Shown here piece by piece: positions 1 to 12,015 of a stretch of DNA of 64,000 bases. This DNA is from Cryphonectria parasitica EP155. Taxonomy: Eukaryota; Ascomycota; Sordariomycetes; Diaporthales; Cryphonectriaceae. The notes beneath the pieces were generated by a model. The model had not been told where the DNA came from. It saw only the letters and a program-made list of their open reading frames with translations, and did not search any database. Position numbers and translations under genes: made by a program. The first letter of the stretch is position 1. The number at the start of each line of letters is the position of its first letter. Location: the NCBI RefSeq assembly GCF_011745365.1, contig NW_024468910.1:1268068-1332067 (forward strand), in the 5' to 3' direction.

Positions 1-290
1 GAAAGTTCTTAATAAACAGCATAACAATGCATATATCGAGCTATTAAACAACTGCCCCAGGGAATACATGAATAAGAAGATAAGATAGCAGCAATGCAGA
101 ATAATGCTTTATATAATTCACATTAATAACAAGATTTGTAACTAGCATTAATAGAAAAAAAACTAGAAATAATAACAATATAAGCAAAAGCAAGCTAAAA
201 AGCTTGCTTAAGAAGCAGCGAAGCAAGCTTAGAAGAAAAACAAGCAGCTTTTAGCAATCTCAAAAGGCTAGGATTGCTTGTAAGAGAACT
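1..290 (+). pseudogene. Copy A gag C-terminal end
   Basis: This is the tail of the gag frame, which in intact copies continues well beyond the zinc knuckle. It corresponds to E 44450-44715 and includes the repeated Lys/Ala/Gln-rich stretch just before pol. Several in-frame stops are explicable as CAA or CAG changed to TAA or TAG. The pol frame overlaps its last part in the -1 frame. Confidence 0.7.
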
Positions 291-3200
291 GCAGATAATC
301 AGATTAGAATAGTTCTTATATAAAGCTTTCAAAGCAAACTATGCTTATATTAAGCTTGATATATATATTTAAGAATATAAGTATAGCGCACTATTGAATA
401 GTAGGGCTTAGAGAAACTTTATATTCTCATATATTGTTAATCAAGCATAACTACAATGGAAATGAAAGAAGCAGCTATATATTCTCAGTATTATAAAAGA
501 ATAATCTGTTGCATATAATTAAGGAATAATTGATAAGAAAACTAATTATTTATCTATCTTAATCTAAGAATATATAACTAGAGTTTTCTTTGATATTACA
601 AATATAGTATAGCATAAGCTGATTATAAGACTTTTATAGCTTAAGGAGCACAATCCTCGAATCGATTGAACTACTAGCCAGATTTCATGAGAACAAGCTA
701 TATTCAGAGAAATAGTTGCAATTAATAATACAGAATGAAATCTAGTTGCTGAAGAATATTCGAGAAAAGAAGCTTCAAATGGATTCAAATATACTTCTAG
801 ATCAGCAAAGCTAATAGTTTAAGGAAAAGGATTTAGTAATAAGCGAATCCAAACAGTACTAGAATACTAATAGATTAGCAAAATAACAGAAGCGAGATTC
901 TCAGCAAGTTGGTTTGCTCTGAAGCAATAAGAAAAAACTTCAGAATGTGAATTGTAGGTTTATACAAAAATCTCGAAATCAGGCTTTCAAGCAATTGATC
1001 CGCTCTGAAGCAAATGCTTAAAGCTCTTAAAAACGCTACTAAAAATAATAAGCGAAAAGAAGCACGCTCAACAATATCTACTATTTCTCCAGATAGCAGA
1101 AATAGTATATAAATCAGAATCAATACTTGCAAGCATATTATAAGAATATTACAAATTTAAGAAATTATTCCAACAAGAATTAAATATAGAATTGCTAAAA
1201 TATAGCTTATATAATTATAAAATCCTGCTATAAGAAGAAGAATAGCTTAAATTCTTTTCTATTTATAGATTAGATAAAGCATAACTAGAGATATTTAAAA
1301 AATATCTCAATAAGAATCTCAAAAAGAGATATATATAATCATTATAATCATTAGCAGAATATCTCATCTTATTTATATTTAAGAAGAATAGCAAGCTTAA
1401 GCTATATATTGATTATAAGCAATTTAATAATATTACAATTAAGAACTAATATCTATTACTACTTATTAAGAAATTGCAAGATAGATTACAAGAAGTATAA
1501 TAATTTATAGCTTTAGATCTGAAAAAAGCTTACAATCTAATTAGAATAAAGAAAGAAGAAGAATGGAAAACTGCTTTCAGAATATGCTATAGATACTATA
1601 AATATTTGATTATGCTTTTTGATTTAACAAATATTTTAGCTTTGTTTCAAGAAATAATTAATTATATTCTATGCAAATATCTAAATCAATTCATTATTAT
1701 ATATCTTAATAATATTCTTATTTACTCTTGAATATTGAAGGAATATAAGAAATATATAGAAACAGTATTGCAAATATTCTAAGATGCAAAACTTTTTATA
1801 AAATCTGCAAAAAGTTATTTTTATATATAAAAAGTTAACTATCTCGGATTTATAGTTAAGCTGAGATATATTAAGCTATAGAAGAATAAGATAGAAGCTA
1901 TTAAGAATTAGTTAATTCCCAGGAATATTAGAAATATTAGATCTTTTCTTAAATATATTAACTTTTATAAACAGTTTATTAGAAATTATAGCTAGATTGC
2001 ATATTCTCTTATAAATCTTACTAAGAAGAAGCAGCTTTTTAAATAAACCTTTAAAATATAAGAAGCTTTCAATAAAATCATCAAATATATTACCTTAAAG
2101 TTAATTCTATATAAAGCAGATTTTTATAAACTCTTTAAAGTTAAAACTGATGCATCGGAATATATACTCGGGAAACAATTTAGCTAGCAAGATAATTAGG
2201 AATATCTAAGAATTGTAAGCAACTTTTCAAGAAAATTAAGCAGCTTAGAAGTTAATTATAGAATCCTAGATTAAGAATTTATAGCAATAATAAAAGCTTT
2301 CGAAAAATAATAATATTATCTTATCAGTATATAATATCTGATTATAGTTTACTTAAATTATAAGAATCTGACTATATTTATAATAATTAAGATTTTGAAT
2401 AAATAATAAGTTAAATAAGCAGAATTTCTCTTATAATTCGATTTCAAGATTATATACTGCAAAAGCTTAGAAAATGAACAAGCAGATGCTTTTAGCAGAA
2501 GATTAAACTATCGAAATACAGATTCCTTAGATATATAGAATATCTTTATCTAAAACGAATCAGGGAATCTTATTAATATATATAAGAAGCTGAATGCTGC
2601 TTTCAGAATTGAATTCTCGGAAAAGAATTTAGAATTAATAACTTTAGATGAATAAAACAAGTATATTAAGAATGTATATAATGTACTAGCATATGAATAT
2701 CAGGGAGTTAAAGCAATCTACAAATGTATTAAAAGATACTGGAATCTACTAAGCCTTAGGAAGAGAATTGAAAACTTTCTATAATAATATAATAGCTGTA
2801 AGAAAAACAAAGCAGAAAGATATAAGCTTTATAAACTATTATACTCTTTATTAGTATTTATAGCTATTTAGCAATCCATTAATCTAAACTTTATTATTAA
2901 GCTATCTATTATAACTTATTTAATATGCAGATTACAGAATAAGCTTTGCTAACAAGAAACCAGATATCACAACTCAATATCAAGCAAACAATAAGAATTA
3001 CATAATCAAGAATTAGAATTACAGGTTTTACCAGATAGGAATGAACTGCGAGAACTGCAAGCAGTCCTATCAATGCAATCTTGAACTGCAATTATTGCTG
3101 TTAACTCTTACAATCTATACTAAAGAGCTAAATATATAATCATATATTCATTATCATTAGATAAATTCAGTATATAGCTCTTTAGTTATTAATCTAAGTA

Positions 3201-4395
3201 TCAGATTACTCTCTACTCTAATAGCTTTAAAGGCAGTAAATACTTGCGTTGCTTATTAGAACTTATACAGTTTCATATTTAAGAATTTAATACTTTGATA
3301 TCGCTCTTATTAGCATAAACTCTTTATATACTTGGGAATCTTCGGATTGCTGCAGTGCTCATTATACTATCTTTCTTATGAGAACTCTTAATTAAAGTGC
3401 AATATAATAGTATTCTAGTAATAGTTTGCAGATTAAGCAAGTATGCTTATTTTCTTTTCTATAAGAAAAGCAGTATAGCAGAAGAACTTGCATATACATT
3501 TCTCAGAATGATTATTGCTAATTATAGCATGCTAAAAGAAGTAATTTCCAATAGAGATAGAAAGTTTAATTCAAAGTTTTGAATTTTGCTTATAAAACAG
3601 CTCAGAATATACTACAGAATATTCATAGTATTTTATCTGCAAATAAATAAATAGATAGAAAGAATGAATCAGATTATTAAATAATATCTTCAATACTATA
3701 TTAATTAGAAATAGAATAATTGGATTAATCTATTGCTTCTAGCACAGTTTGCTTATAATAATGCAGATATAAGCATAATAAAGAAATTATTATTCTTTAT
3801 ATTCTATAGATATAATCCAATAGCTTATTACAAAGCATTGCTAAAAGCAAATGCAGAAGCTGCAAATAAAAGAATTAAAAAGATTAAGAAAGTTCAGAAG
3901 AAATTCTAATTAGAACTACAATTTATCCAGGAACGAATAATGCAATATGCGAACTCTAAAAGAATTAAGAAACTAATTCTACAGAAAAGAAATAAGATTT
4001 ATCTATTTCGAAAAAATATTAAAACAACTAAATCTAATAATAAACTCAATTATAAGAAATTAAAACTATTCAAAATCTTGCAATGAATTTCTCTAGTTAA
4101 TTACCAATTAGTATTATCTTATAAAATAAGAATATATTCAGTTTTCTATATCTTACTGCTGAAATCAGCAGCATAGAAAATACTAGCAAATAATATAGCA
4201 GAAGTAGAAAATAATGAATCAAAGTATAAAATAGAGAAGATTCTTAAGCATAGAAGCATAAATAATACAAGAAAATATCTTATCAAATGGAAAGATTACT
4301 CAGTAAGTAAAAATTTGTAAGAATTACAGAAAAATATCAAAAACGCTTAGAAAAAAGTAGCTGAGTATTGGAAAAGAAAAGAAACTAGCATCTAG
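195..4395 (+). pseudogene. pol: Copy A pol (protease, RT, RNase H, integrase, chromodomain)
   Basis: The polyprotein remnant is read in one frame with many stops. Protease lies near 340-620, with its active-site Asp changed to Asn (LNSRA). Reverse transcriptase spans about 1190-2160; its YxDD box at 1702-1713 reads YLNN. RNase H follows to about 2560. Integrase spans about 2640-3960, and 3397-3582 is still open. A chromodomain sits near 4200-4390, just before the TAG stop at 4393-4395. This order, with integrase followed by a chromodomain, defines chromoviruses. It is dead. Confidence 0.9.
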
Positions 4396-5006
4396 AACAG
4401 CTGCTCCGCCCCGAACCGAGACCTAGAAGCTTCAGAAATCTCACTCTCCAGAAAACCCGATTAATTCATTACTGAATTCCCTACATTCATGGAATTCCAA
4501 TCGAAATTCTCAAAGAAAGAATCTCTAGCAATTACAGCTGACTTCTCAAATATAGCCTTCTGCATAACAATAGCAGCACAGCAATGTTCCTCTTCAGCCT
4601 TCTCAGCTTTGATATAATCCAGCTTCTTTATATTATCGATGCTGCAATAAATAGTATGCATTATTTTTTCAAACTATATTCTTTTCTGCTTGTATAACCG
4701 AAGAATCTTCTTCTCAGCAGCTTGCAGCTTATTCTCCAGCTTCTGATATTGAGAAGCGATCTTGCAGAGTTTCGAAGAGCTAATGCTCTGTATATTGCAA
4801 CGAGAATAATTAAGTTGAATGCATTCAGCGCAACAGGAAGAATCGAGAGAAGAAATCTAATAAGAAGGAATTTCCCGATCCTTACAAAACGAATAAGAGA
4901 GCATGATAAAAGAATTTTGAAGAATAGCAGAAAGAAAGCTTTTACATTCCACAATTTTTCGAGAATGAGACTTGGGAATACAAGATTTGTTAATTCTGTT
5001 CAATAT
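4392..5006 (-). pseudogene. Copy A antisense Cys/coiled-coil ORF (start lost)
   Basis: This is the gypsy-1 extra ORF on the strand opposite pol, 205 codons by homology. The start codon reads ATA at 5006-5004, where most copies have ATG. Only 4461-4661 remains open; it carries the acidic/Ala-rich helix and an FDWNSM form of the C-terminal motif. The stop overlaps the pol stop tail to tail. The N-terminal Cys cluster is badly eroded. Confidence 0.75.
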
Positions 5007-5098
5007 CTCGATTAGGAAGGCAAGATCATGCATGCGGAAAACTTGCTAGAATACTTACAGAAGATCGTTAAGAATAATAACTAATAGAAGGGAGATGA

Positions 5099-5535
5099 TA
5101 TTATAACTCATCCAATATGCAAGTTACAAACAGATTACGAGTAACAAGAACTAGGTATTAAGAACTCAACATTCTAACTAAGCATTGATTATATAATCCA
5201 GGATTAGGATTATAACAGGAATGAATCACTGGATTATTAGATGATCCAGTATGCTTAGATTACTGGGATCAGTAGTAAGCTAAGATAAGCTATACTAAAG
5301 AGCTGAATATATAAAAAGATGTTTATTATCATTAGATAGATTCAGTATATAGCTCTTCAGTTGTTAATCTAAGTATCAGATTACTCTCCTACTCTGATAG
5401 CTCCAAAGGCAGTGAATACTTGCACAGTTATTCCAGTTGTGTTTCCGTATTCAAGGCCTGTACTTGGTACCGCTCTTGTTAGCATAAACTCTTTGTGTAC
5501 TTTGCAATCTTCGGATTACTGCAGTGCTCATTACA
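5099..5535 (+). repeat. Copy A 3' LTR (437 bp)
   Basis: The LTR begins TATTATAAC (TG changed to TA) after a purine-rich tract and ends CTCATTACA. It contains a TATA-like block before the conserved stretch with AGTTGTTAA and has its own U3 cassette, different from the other copies. After it comes gypsy-2 sequence starting TTGAA. Confidence 0.9.
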
Positions 5536-6508
5536 TTGAAAGAGATGCAAGTATGAGAACTGTTAAGATTCTTATATATTTCGGAAATATTGGATTGGAG
5601 GAATCTAATAAGCAATTCAATAATCTAAATAAAGAGCTAATAATTCAAGCTATTAGTAATAAGCTTCTGAATCAGTTTCTAAACTACTTATTGAAAGTTT
5701 CAAGCTAGGAGATAATAGTTATATTATCAGAATAGGAAGCTTATCTGATTTATAGTTTTCAAGAAATTAGCTCTGAAGCTCGAAAAATTGTTAATCTCGA
5801 TAATTAAACCAGCTCGAACCTATACAAGGCAGATACTACTGAATTAGCTAATTCATTGCAGCATAAACCCGGAATCTCGATGCTTTCCTAATCTAAAGAG
5901 CTTATTAATAGTCAGATTATTAATACTCGGAACATTACTAAGTATCTTTTGAGATTAGCTTAACTATCTGCAATTCAAGCTTTATTTCTTGTTGCTGAAT
6001 CTGGCTATATTAAGCTTACTGTTAATATGATTCGAGCTTTCAACAAATCCTTATTTCCTTCTGTAACAGCTTTCATGACTGCTCTTAGCAGCATTCGAGA
6101 TAGAAGCATCGCTTCAGTAGCATACATTCCTGTGCAGCTGAAAGGTAAAGAGAATGAACTTGTACGAGCAATGCTGGATATAGATGCTGAAATGAGCTTG
6201 ATAGCTCTCTCTCTATATTCAAGCATGCGCTTATCTTATGTACTAATATCGAATATTATCTTACATATATACAATGAATTAGATATAGCGCTTATTAGAG
6301 TTCTTAAAACTAATATTTTCTATAGCAGCTTCTCTAAACAAGTAATATTCTATATTATTAATAACAAATTAATATTGCTAAATTATTCTGTGCTGTTAGA
6401 AATGCTATTTGTAATGCAAATTAAGCTTTTCTTTAATTATTTTATTCCCGGATTTCTCTATACAAGCTTTGCCTTTGAAGGAATACAATTGATTACTACA
6501 ATTAGCAA
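5536..6508 (+). pseudogene. Gypsy-2 gag end and protease remnant
   Basis: This belongs to a second, unrelated gypsy family that hosts copies A, B and C. A long open stretch (6027-6508) reads as a retroviral-type aspartic protease. Around 6171-6190 it has MLDIDAE where LDTGAE would be expected (Thr to Ile and Gly to Asp, both single transitions). The upstream part, with stops, is probably the gag end. It is interrupted on the left by copy A's LTR and on the right by the 319-bp solo LTR. The protease call rests on the motif and on the RT that follows. Confidence 0.65.
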
Positions 6509-6827
6509 TGTTGTGGTGGCCAGGGTGGTAGTCCGTGGGACGTGGAGTACAGTGGGTCAAGGGTCCTCATACATATAAAGGATACCACCCACTTTTCAAA
6601 TTCTTTAGCTATAAGCAACAATCAAGCATCCTTTCTCTTCTTTTCAAATTTGAACCCTTTGGACAGGTCTAAGACAGGTTTTTCACCCTGTTCTTGCGCC
6701 CGTGTGGCCTTAGTTTGCTGTCCTCATCTGTACAGGCACGCTTGGGTTGCACGAGCCCTTGCCCATTGCTTCGGCAGCTGTTTGTCCCTTTTTCTTTCGA
6801 GGGTGACGGCGCCCTAGTTCTGGTTCA
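6509..6827 (+). mobile_element. Solo LTR, 319 bp, 4-bp TSD GCAA
   Basis: This GC-richer insert starts TGTTGTGG and ends GGTTCA. It is flanked by GCAA at 6505-6508 and 6828-6831. A TATA box lies at 6574-6579 in this orientation. A near-identical copy with its own TSD lies at 59436-59754. TG...CA ends with a short duplication and no internal region make it a solo LTR. Its parent family is not otherwise in the window. It shows little sign of RIP. ORFs read across it are not genes. Confidence 0.85.
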
Positions 6828-9160
6828 GCAATTAGAAACTTTTTGAAAGGAAGGGTTTATACAGAATTATATCAAAAAACTGAGTACTAGCAGCTACTCT
6901 GAGGAATGCAGAGCTATTAGCAGAGAAGTTGTTTCAGAATAGGTATTGTTGAAGAAGGAAGATATAGCTGTAATGTTTATATCTAAACGAGATATTGCAG
7001 CTATTGTGAACGAGTTAATAATGGAACTGATAGGAAGGAAGTTGAAGAAGAGTTGCTTCATAATGAATAAGAAAGGAGCGATTCGAGAGTCTTGCCTGTA
7101 TGAAATGTACAGCAGCTAGCGCTATTTACGCTAGCTATATTGTATAAGGAAGGAAAGAAAAGATGTCTTAAGCTTGGTTAATACTCTTTACAAGTCTAAA
7201 AACAAGAAGATTAAGCTAATTAATGATTCTCAGCTTAATAATTCAGTATTAGAAGGAATGATTGAATGAAAGCTTGCTAAGATTAAGAAGATGAGATAAG
7301 CTCAGCGATCTACAAAGCTTACCAAGTATAATGAGTAGATTGAATTCAAGTTCAGCAATCTGGATTCTGATTAGCGCTTAAGATCTAATCAGTAGGCTGC
7401 TATACAAGAGAAAAACTGTAAAGAGTTTTCTAAAGCTGAGAAGGAAATATTCAAACATATATTAAGAAACAGAATTAAAGTTCTTATATAAGATTTTACT
7501 AAGATTGGAAAGATTATTGAGAAAGTAGCTTTCTTACAAGAAATCAGAACTGTATTCTACAAAGTCTTTTAAGCAAAGCATATTTCAATTCCCAATGCTC
7601 TTAAGCTAAAGTTAATAAAGCTTCTGAAATAATATATTAAGCAGAAGATTATTAAGAAAAGCTATATATTATATAGAAACAACTAATTTCTTATTATCAA
7701 AAAGAATAGTAGTTTATACTTGATTAATAATACTCAAAAATATAACAAGTACAGCTTTAAGAATGCTTTCATACTGCTTGCTTCAGATGAATTCTTGGAG
7801 AAATTTGCTATATGCAAGATTCTTTTATTGCTTAACTTCTTTTCCAGATATAACTAAGTACAATTATATTCTAACAGCAGAAATATAATAATCTTCTTAA
7901 TACTCTTAAGCTTATTCAGAATATATATTCTATTCCAGAATACTACTAACTTTATTACTTAGTTTATAAGAATAATGATTAAACTTCTATATAATCTTAT
8001 TCTTTATATATGCTAGCTTTTTCTTAATAACATTTCTGTTCATAGTTCTATAATAATCTATGAGAATGAAGAGATTCCAAGCCTTTCCGGAGTACATAGG
8101 TATATTGCTGAATATATTGGAAATCTCAATAAGATTCTTGTAAATGCAGAGCTAGCTAAAGCTATAATCTTAGCATTCAAGTTAGAATAATGCTAAGTAA
8201 AAGTTAATATAATTAATTATATTATTGATTTCAGCGGATAATAATCTTAGAATAGAAAGATAGAAAAGCTTCTAGCTTGGACAAAATGCAAGAATATTAA
8301 GAATATCTGCTCTTTCATTGAACTGATTATCTATTATACAGCTTGAATTTGGAACTTTGCAATCATTGCTTAATTACTCTATAATCTTCTTAAGAAAGAT
8401 GCTGCATAAAGATAAAAGAAGGAACAGAAAGAAGCTATTGCTATACTTATCTAAATACTTATATCTTATTCAATTATTATTTCAATTAATTATAGCACTA
8501 ATGCTAGAAAGATTATTCTTATAATAAATGCAAGCTTATTAAGCTAAAGTGCTATACTAATGCAGATAATAGAGAATAAATAAAAGCTAGCACATTTTAT
8601 TAGCAGAATCTGAATAATTGCAGTATAGAAGTATGATGCTACTAAGAAGAAGTATTATACTATTCTCTATACTTTATAATCTCTTTAGCAGTATCTTTAT
8701 AATTGCTATTTTATTCTGGAAATTAATGCTTGCATTCTAGTAAACTAACTTAATAGAGAAATGAATAATATATTCAGTGCTCTTCTGAATAGATAAGTAG
8801 CAGTAATTAAGATATTCGATTTTATTATCAAATATATTTCCGGATTAAAGAATTCTATAGCTAATGCTCTTTCTTAATCTCTATATTTAATGCTATCTAA
8901 GGAAGATAAAGATAGCAATATTGAAAACTAATATAATGCTCAGCTTAATAGCATAAATTTAAATAAAGCTAATTTAGTATTACTGCTAAATCCAACTCTT
9001 CAGTAAATGGAATAGTTGAAACAGTATATAGAGTTCTTATGCTACAGAATCATTCTATCAAAACTCTTTAAGAGGGATTGCAAGAATTTCATAATAAAGG
9101 CATTAAAGCATTAAATACTTAACTAAGCTTTGTAGCGCTGTGCTGATGCGAAACTCCTAT
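6828..9160 (+). pseudogene. Gypsy-2 pol: linker, reverse transcriptase, RNase H
   Basis: This is RIP-degraded pol of the second gypsy family. A Cys-containing linker lies near 6950-7100. RT runs from about 7560 to 8300, with the catalytic box reading FLNN at 8020-8031 (FLDD expected). RNase H follows to about 8880. The left piece joins in frame to 19302 once copy B and one TSD are removed, so B landed between RNase H and integrase. Stops are numerous and fit CAA/CAG/TGG to stop changes. It differs from gypsy-1 RT in sequence and motif form. Confidence 0.8.
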
Positions 9161-9605
9161 TGTAATGAGCACTGCAGCAATCCGAAGATTCCTAAGTACA
9201 CGAAGGGTTTATGCTAACAAGAGCGGTGTCAAAGTGTTAAGTCCTTGAATACGGAACCGTACAAGTTCTGATAAGCGATGCAAGTGTTCACTGCCTTTGG
9301 AGCTACTCAGTATATGAGACTGAATACTTAGATTGACAACTGAAGAGCTATGTACTGAATTTATCTAATGGTAATGAACGTGTTCTTATATATCCAGCTC
9401 TTCAGTTCTGACTATTCTAACTATGTTCTGATTTCTCATAGTTGTTCTCTAAATATATTAACTATGTTTATAGTTAATATAGTTGCGCTAGTAATTCTAA
9501 TCCGGATTATGTAATCCTGCTTGGTATCCGATGTTGGATTGTAATATCTGATCCCTTTGTTGGTGGAGCTTATTCTGTGATCTGCATGTTGAATGAGTTA
9601 TAACA
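9161..9605 (-). repeat. Copy B 3' LTR (445 bp)
   Basis: On the plus strand it runs from TGTAATGAGC to GTTATAACA. Its U3 cassette is made of ACTATG/CATAGT-type inverted repeats not seen in D, E, F or G. A GATCGTTA/TAACGATC hairpin (9622-9641, 8-bp stem, 4-nt loop) lies just inside the element. Confidence 0.92.
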
Positions 9606-9698
9606 TCATCTTCCTTCTATGGATCGTTATTTCTAACGATCTTTCGTAAGTTTTCTCAGCTATTCTTCCTGCTGTGTATTGTGCCTTTCTAATCCATC

Positions 9699-10319
9699 AT
9701 GTCGAGCAGAGTTAACAAACCTTGTGCTTGCAGATCTTCTTCTATTTCAAAAAGTACCCAAGATCGAAATCTCCTAGTTTCCTGCCTCTTGGAGAACTTC
9801 ATCGATATGCTCATTTATTCTTATTGCGAGGAGCATGGTTTCAAGTTCTGCAAGATGTCTTCTGGAGATTCTTCTTGTTGCATCGAATATATTCGCCTGG
9901 ATCGCTCCAAGTGCAACATCATAGGTCCTTCCCCTGAAGAGCTTCGCAATATCGCTATCCAATATCGAAAGTTGGAGAATGAGATTGAGAAGAGGGAGAT
10001 TGAGCTTCTCTGTTTACGCTAACAGAAGCGGATGTAATTCGAGAAGATGAAACGTGCTCTGCGTTGTGGCATTACTCGCGTAAAGGAGTTGGATTGTGTG
10101 GAAGCTGAGGAAGCTGAAGCGGAGAGAGTGCGTGTTGCTGCTGAAGTGCAGGCTGTATTAGCTGAGGAATCTGCTGTTATAGCTGGGAATTCTTTTTTTG
10201 AGAGTTTTGATTGGAATTCTGTAGACTTGGGAAACTCTGTAGTAAATTAGTCGGGTTTTCTGAAGAGTGAGATTCCTGAGGCTCCTAGATCTCGGTTCGG
10301 GGCGGAGCAATCATCCTAG
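9699..10319 (+). pseudogene. Copy B antisense Cys/coiled-coil ORF
   Basis: The ORF has 207 codons running opposite to pol. The ATG at 9699 is 93 nt from the LTR edge, a distance kept in all copies. Residues 1-107 are open and hold the Cys cluster (YSYC, then C, then SSCCIEY, then SKC) and a Leu/Glu-rich helix. Two stops follow, then 10047-10250 is open in the same frame with an Ala/Glu helix and FDWNSVD. A TAG at 10248 and the true terminal TAG at 10317-10319 follow. The Cys region and helix differ strongly from copies C, D and E. No known domain is recognised. Possible roles are a DNA- or RNA-binding regulator; this is inference. Confidence 0.75.
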
Positions 10320-10391
10320 GTGCTGGTTTCCTTCTTTTTCCAATACTTAGCTATTCTTTCCTGAGCATTCTTAATATTTTTCTATGATTCC
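10316..10391 (-). pseudogene. Copy B pol, C-terminal tip beyond the nested insertion
   Basis: This short piece of pol encodes the last chromodomain helix and tail and ends at the stop overlapping the antisense ORF stop. It is separated from the rest of pol by the insertion at 10392-13112. ATTCC at 10387-10391 is the left target duplication. Confidence 0.8.
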
Positions 10392-10605
10392 TGTCAGGTG
10401 GAAAGGTTGCAAAGGCAATGTGGCGAGGTCTTTTCTTTCTTTCAGGGGTATACAACCAGAATAACATTGAGGCCTAAGGAGCTAAGTTCTGCTCAGCAGT
10501 GCTGACGTGGCTAGAAAGCCGCTTTATAGCCGCATATTGCTTAGTCATCCGTAATCCAGCTGGCTTAGCTAGCCCTGAGCCTTGCTGGCACAATCAGCCC
10601 TGACA
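10392..10605 (-). repeat. 3' LTR of the minisatellite element (214 bp)
   Basis: On the plus strand it starts TGTCAGGTGG and ends GCCCTGACA. The ends form a short inverted repeat TGTCAGG/CCTGACA. It matches the right LTR over its whole length and the solo LTR at 52053-52266 in inverted orientation. Confidence 0.88.
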
Positions 10606-10670
10606 GATTGTCCCCCCTTATCAGGCCTTGTCCTCAAGGCCTTTGAGGCTTCCGAGCTTTCGTTGCTTTC

Positions 10671-10738
10671 AGGCTTCCGTTGCTCCCAGGCTTCCGTTGC
10701 TCCCAGGCTTCCGTTGCTTCCAGGCTTTCGCTGCTTCC
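10671..10738. repeat. 17-bp tandem repeat, 4 units
   Basis: Four 17-bp units of the type AGGCTTCCGTTGCTCCC lie head to tail, the last with a few substitutions. Confidence 0.85.
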
Positions 10739-10754
10739 TAGCTGCTCCTACGCT

Positions 10755-11210
10755 TTCTCAATGCTTCAGGCTCTTAAGATCTCTCAGTGCTTCAGGCTTC
10801 TCAAAGCTTCTTAAGATCTCTCAGTGCCTCAGGTTTCTCAAAGCCTCTCAAGATCTCTCAGTGCTTCAGGCCTCTCAAGGCCTCTCAAGGTCTCTCAGTG
10901 CCTCAGGCCTCTCAAGGCCTCTCAAGGTCTCTCAGTGCCTCAGGCCTCTCAAGGCCTCTCAAGATCTCTCAGTGCCTCAGGCTTCTAGGCCACTCAAGGT
11001 CTCTCAAGATCTCTCAGTGCCTCAGGCCTCTCAAGGCCTCTCAAGGTCTCTCAGTGCCTCAAGCCTCTCAAAGCCTCTCAAGATCTCTCAGTGCCTCAGG
11101 CTTCTAAGCCACTCAAGGTCTCTCAAAATCTCTCAGTGCCTCAGGCCTCTCAAAGCCTCTCAAGATCTCTCAGTGCCTCAGGCCTCTCAAGGCTTCTCAA
11201 GGCCTCTCAA
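10755..11210. repeat. 37-bp minisatellite array, about 12 units
   Basis: The unit starts CTCTCAGTGCCTCAGG and contains two or three CTCTCAAG(G/A) sub-motifs. Unit starts at 10781, 10818, 10855, 10892, 10929 and 10966 are exactly 37 bp apart; later units have small length changes. Because 37 is not a multiple of 3, translation in any frame cycles through all three readings. The Ser/Leu-rich ORFs seen here are by-products. Confidence 0.93.
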
Positions 11211-11624
11211 CCATCTCCCTCCTTCTCTTCTAGCTTCGTCCCCGAAGCCTGTGAAAAAAAAAATCTCTTTTTAATCACATTCCAGACGTAAGTCTTCCGA
11301 GTGCAATACCTGCGCTATATACGCTGCTCAGTTGCTGCTTCCTCAGCGCTTTATCCAGGCACTCTTCAGAACTTAAAGCTGTTTGATATAGATTGCAAGC
11401 CTTCCACCAGGGACTTAGTTTGCAGCCAAGAAGCCCAGCATTCAGAACAGCATTCCTGCAGCTATAACGGATAATTACAGCTTTCCGTCTTAAGAGTTGC
11501 TCTCTAGCAACTCTGAAGCCGTTGCCACGCTTCGCTCCACTACTAGGCGCAGAAGAGTAATTGGTTCGCAACCTAATACCCAAGCAACTTCAGTTGCCAA
11601 GCGGACACTCCGCTTCAGCTCTGC
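11211..11624. other. Non-repetitive spacer of the minisatellite element
   Basis: This stretch of about 400 bp lies between the 37-bp and 73-bp arrays. A minus-strand ORF covers 11275-11583, but it has no recognisable motif. I see no gene here. Confidence 0.5.
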
Positions 11625-12015
11625 GCTCTCGCTCGAATAGCAAAGAGCATACTCTCGAAAACAGAAGATACTCAGATCTACTGCTTGCTTACTCTGCTCT
11701 CTCGCTCGAATAGCGAAGAACACACTCTCGAAAACAGAAGATACTCAGATCTACTGCTTGCTCACTCTGCTCTCTCGCTCGAATAGCGAAGAATACACTC
11801 TCGAAAACAGAAGATACTCAGATCTACTGCTTGCTCACTCTGCTCTCTCGCTCGAATAGCGAAGAACACACTCTCGAAAACAGAAGATACTCAGATCTAC
11901 TGCTTGCTCACTCTGCTCTCTCGCTCGAATAGCGAAGAATACACTCTTGAAAACAGAAGATATTCAGATCTACTGCTTGCTCACTCTGCTCTCTCGCTCG
12001 AATAGCGAAGAGCAT
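11625..12015. repeat. 73-bp tandem repeat, about 5 units
   Basis: The marker GCTCGAATAG recurs at 11631, 11704, 11777, 11850, 11923 and 11996, exactly 73 bp apart. Units are nearly identical, indicating recent amplification or homogenisation. Confidence 0.95.

Larger units (their letters stand above)
1..5535 (+). mobile_element. Copy A: 5'-truncated gypsy-1 chromovirus (cut by window edge)
   Basis: This is the 3' part of a Ty3/gypsy element, entering the window near the end of gag and running through pol, an antisense ORF and the 3' LTR. It aligns along its length with copies E and G in the same orientation. Its right end is the LTR terminus TTACA at 5535; the next base begins a different element (gypsy-2), so A is inserted in gypsy-2. 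The left end and matching target duplication lie outside the window. Stops occur throughout every frame. Confidence 0.92.

Noticed and set aside
6542..6817. 91-codon ORF, also present at 59446-59721
   Set aside because: It lies wholly inside the 319-bp solo LTR, and both copies exist only because the LTR is repeated.
10582..11274. 230-codon Ser/Leu-rich ORF and overlapping ORFs in two other frames
   Set aside because: They arise from the 37-bp tandem repeat, which is open in all three frames; no motif or codon bias supports a protein.
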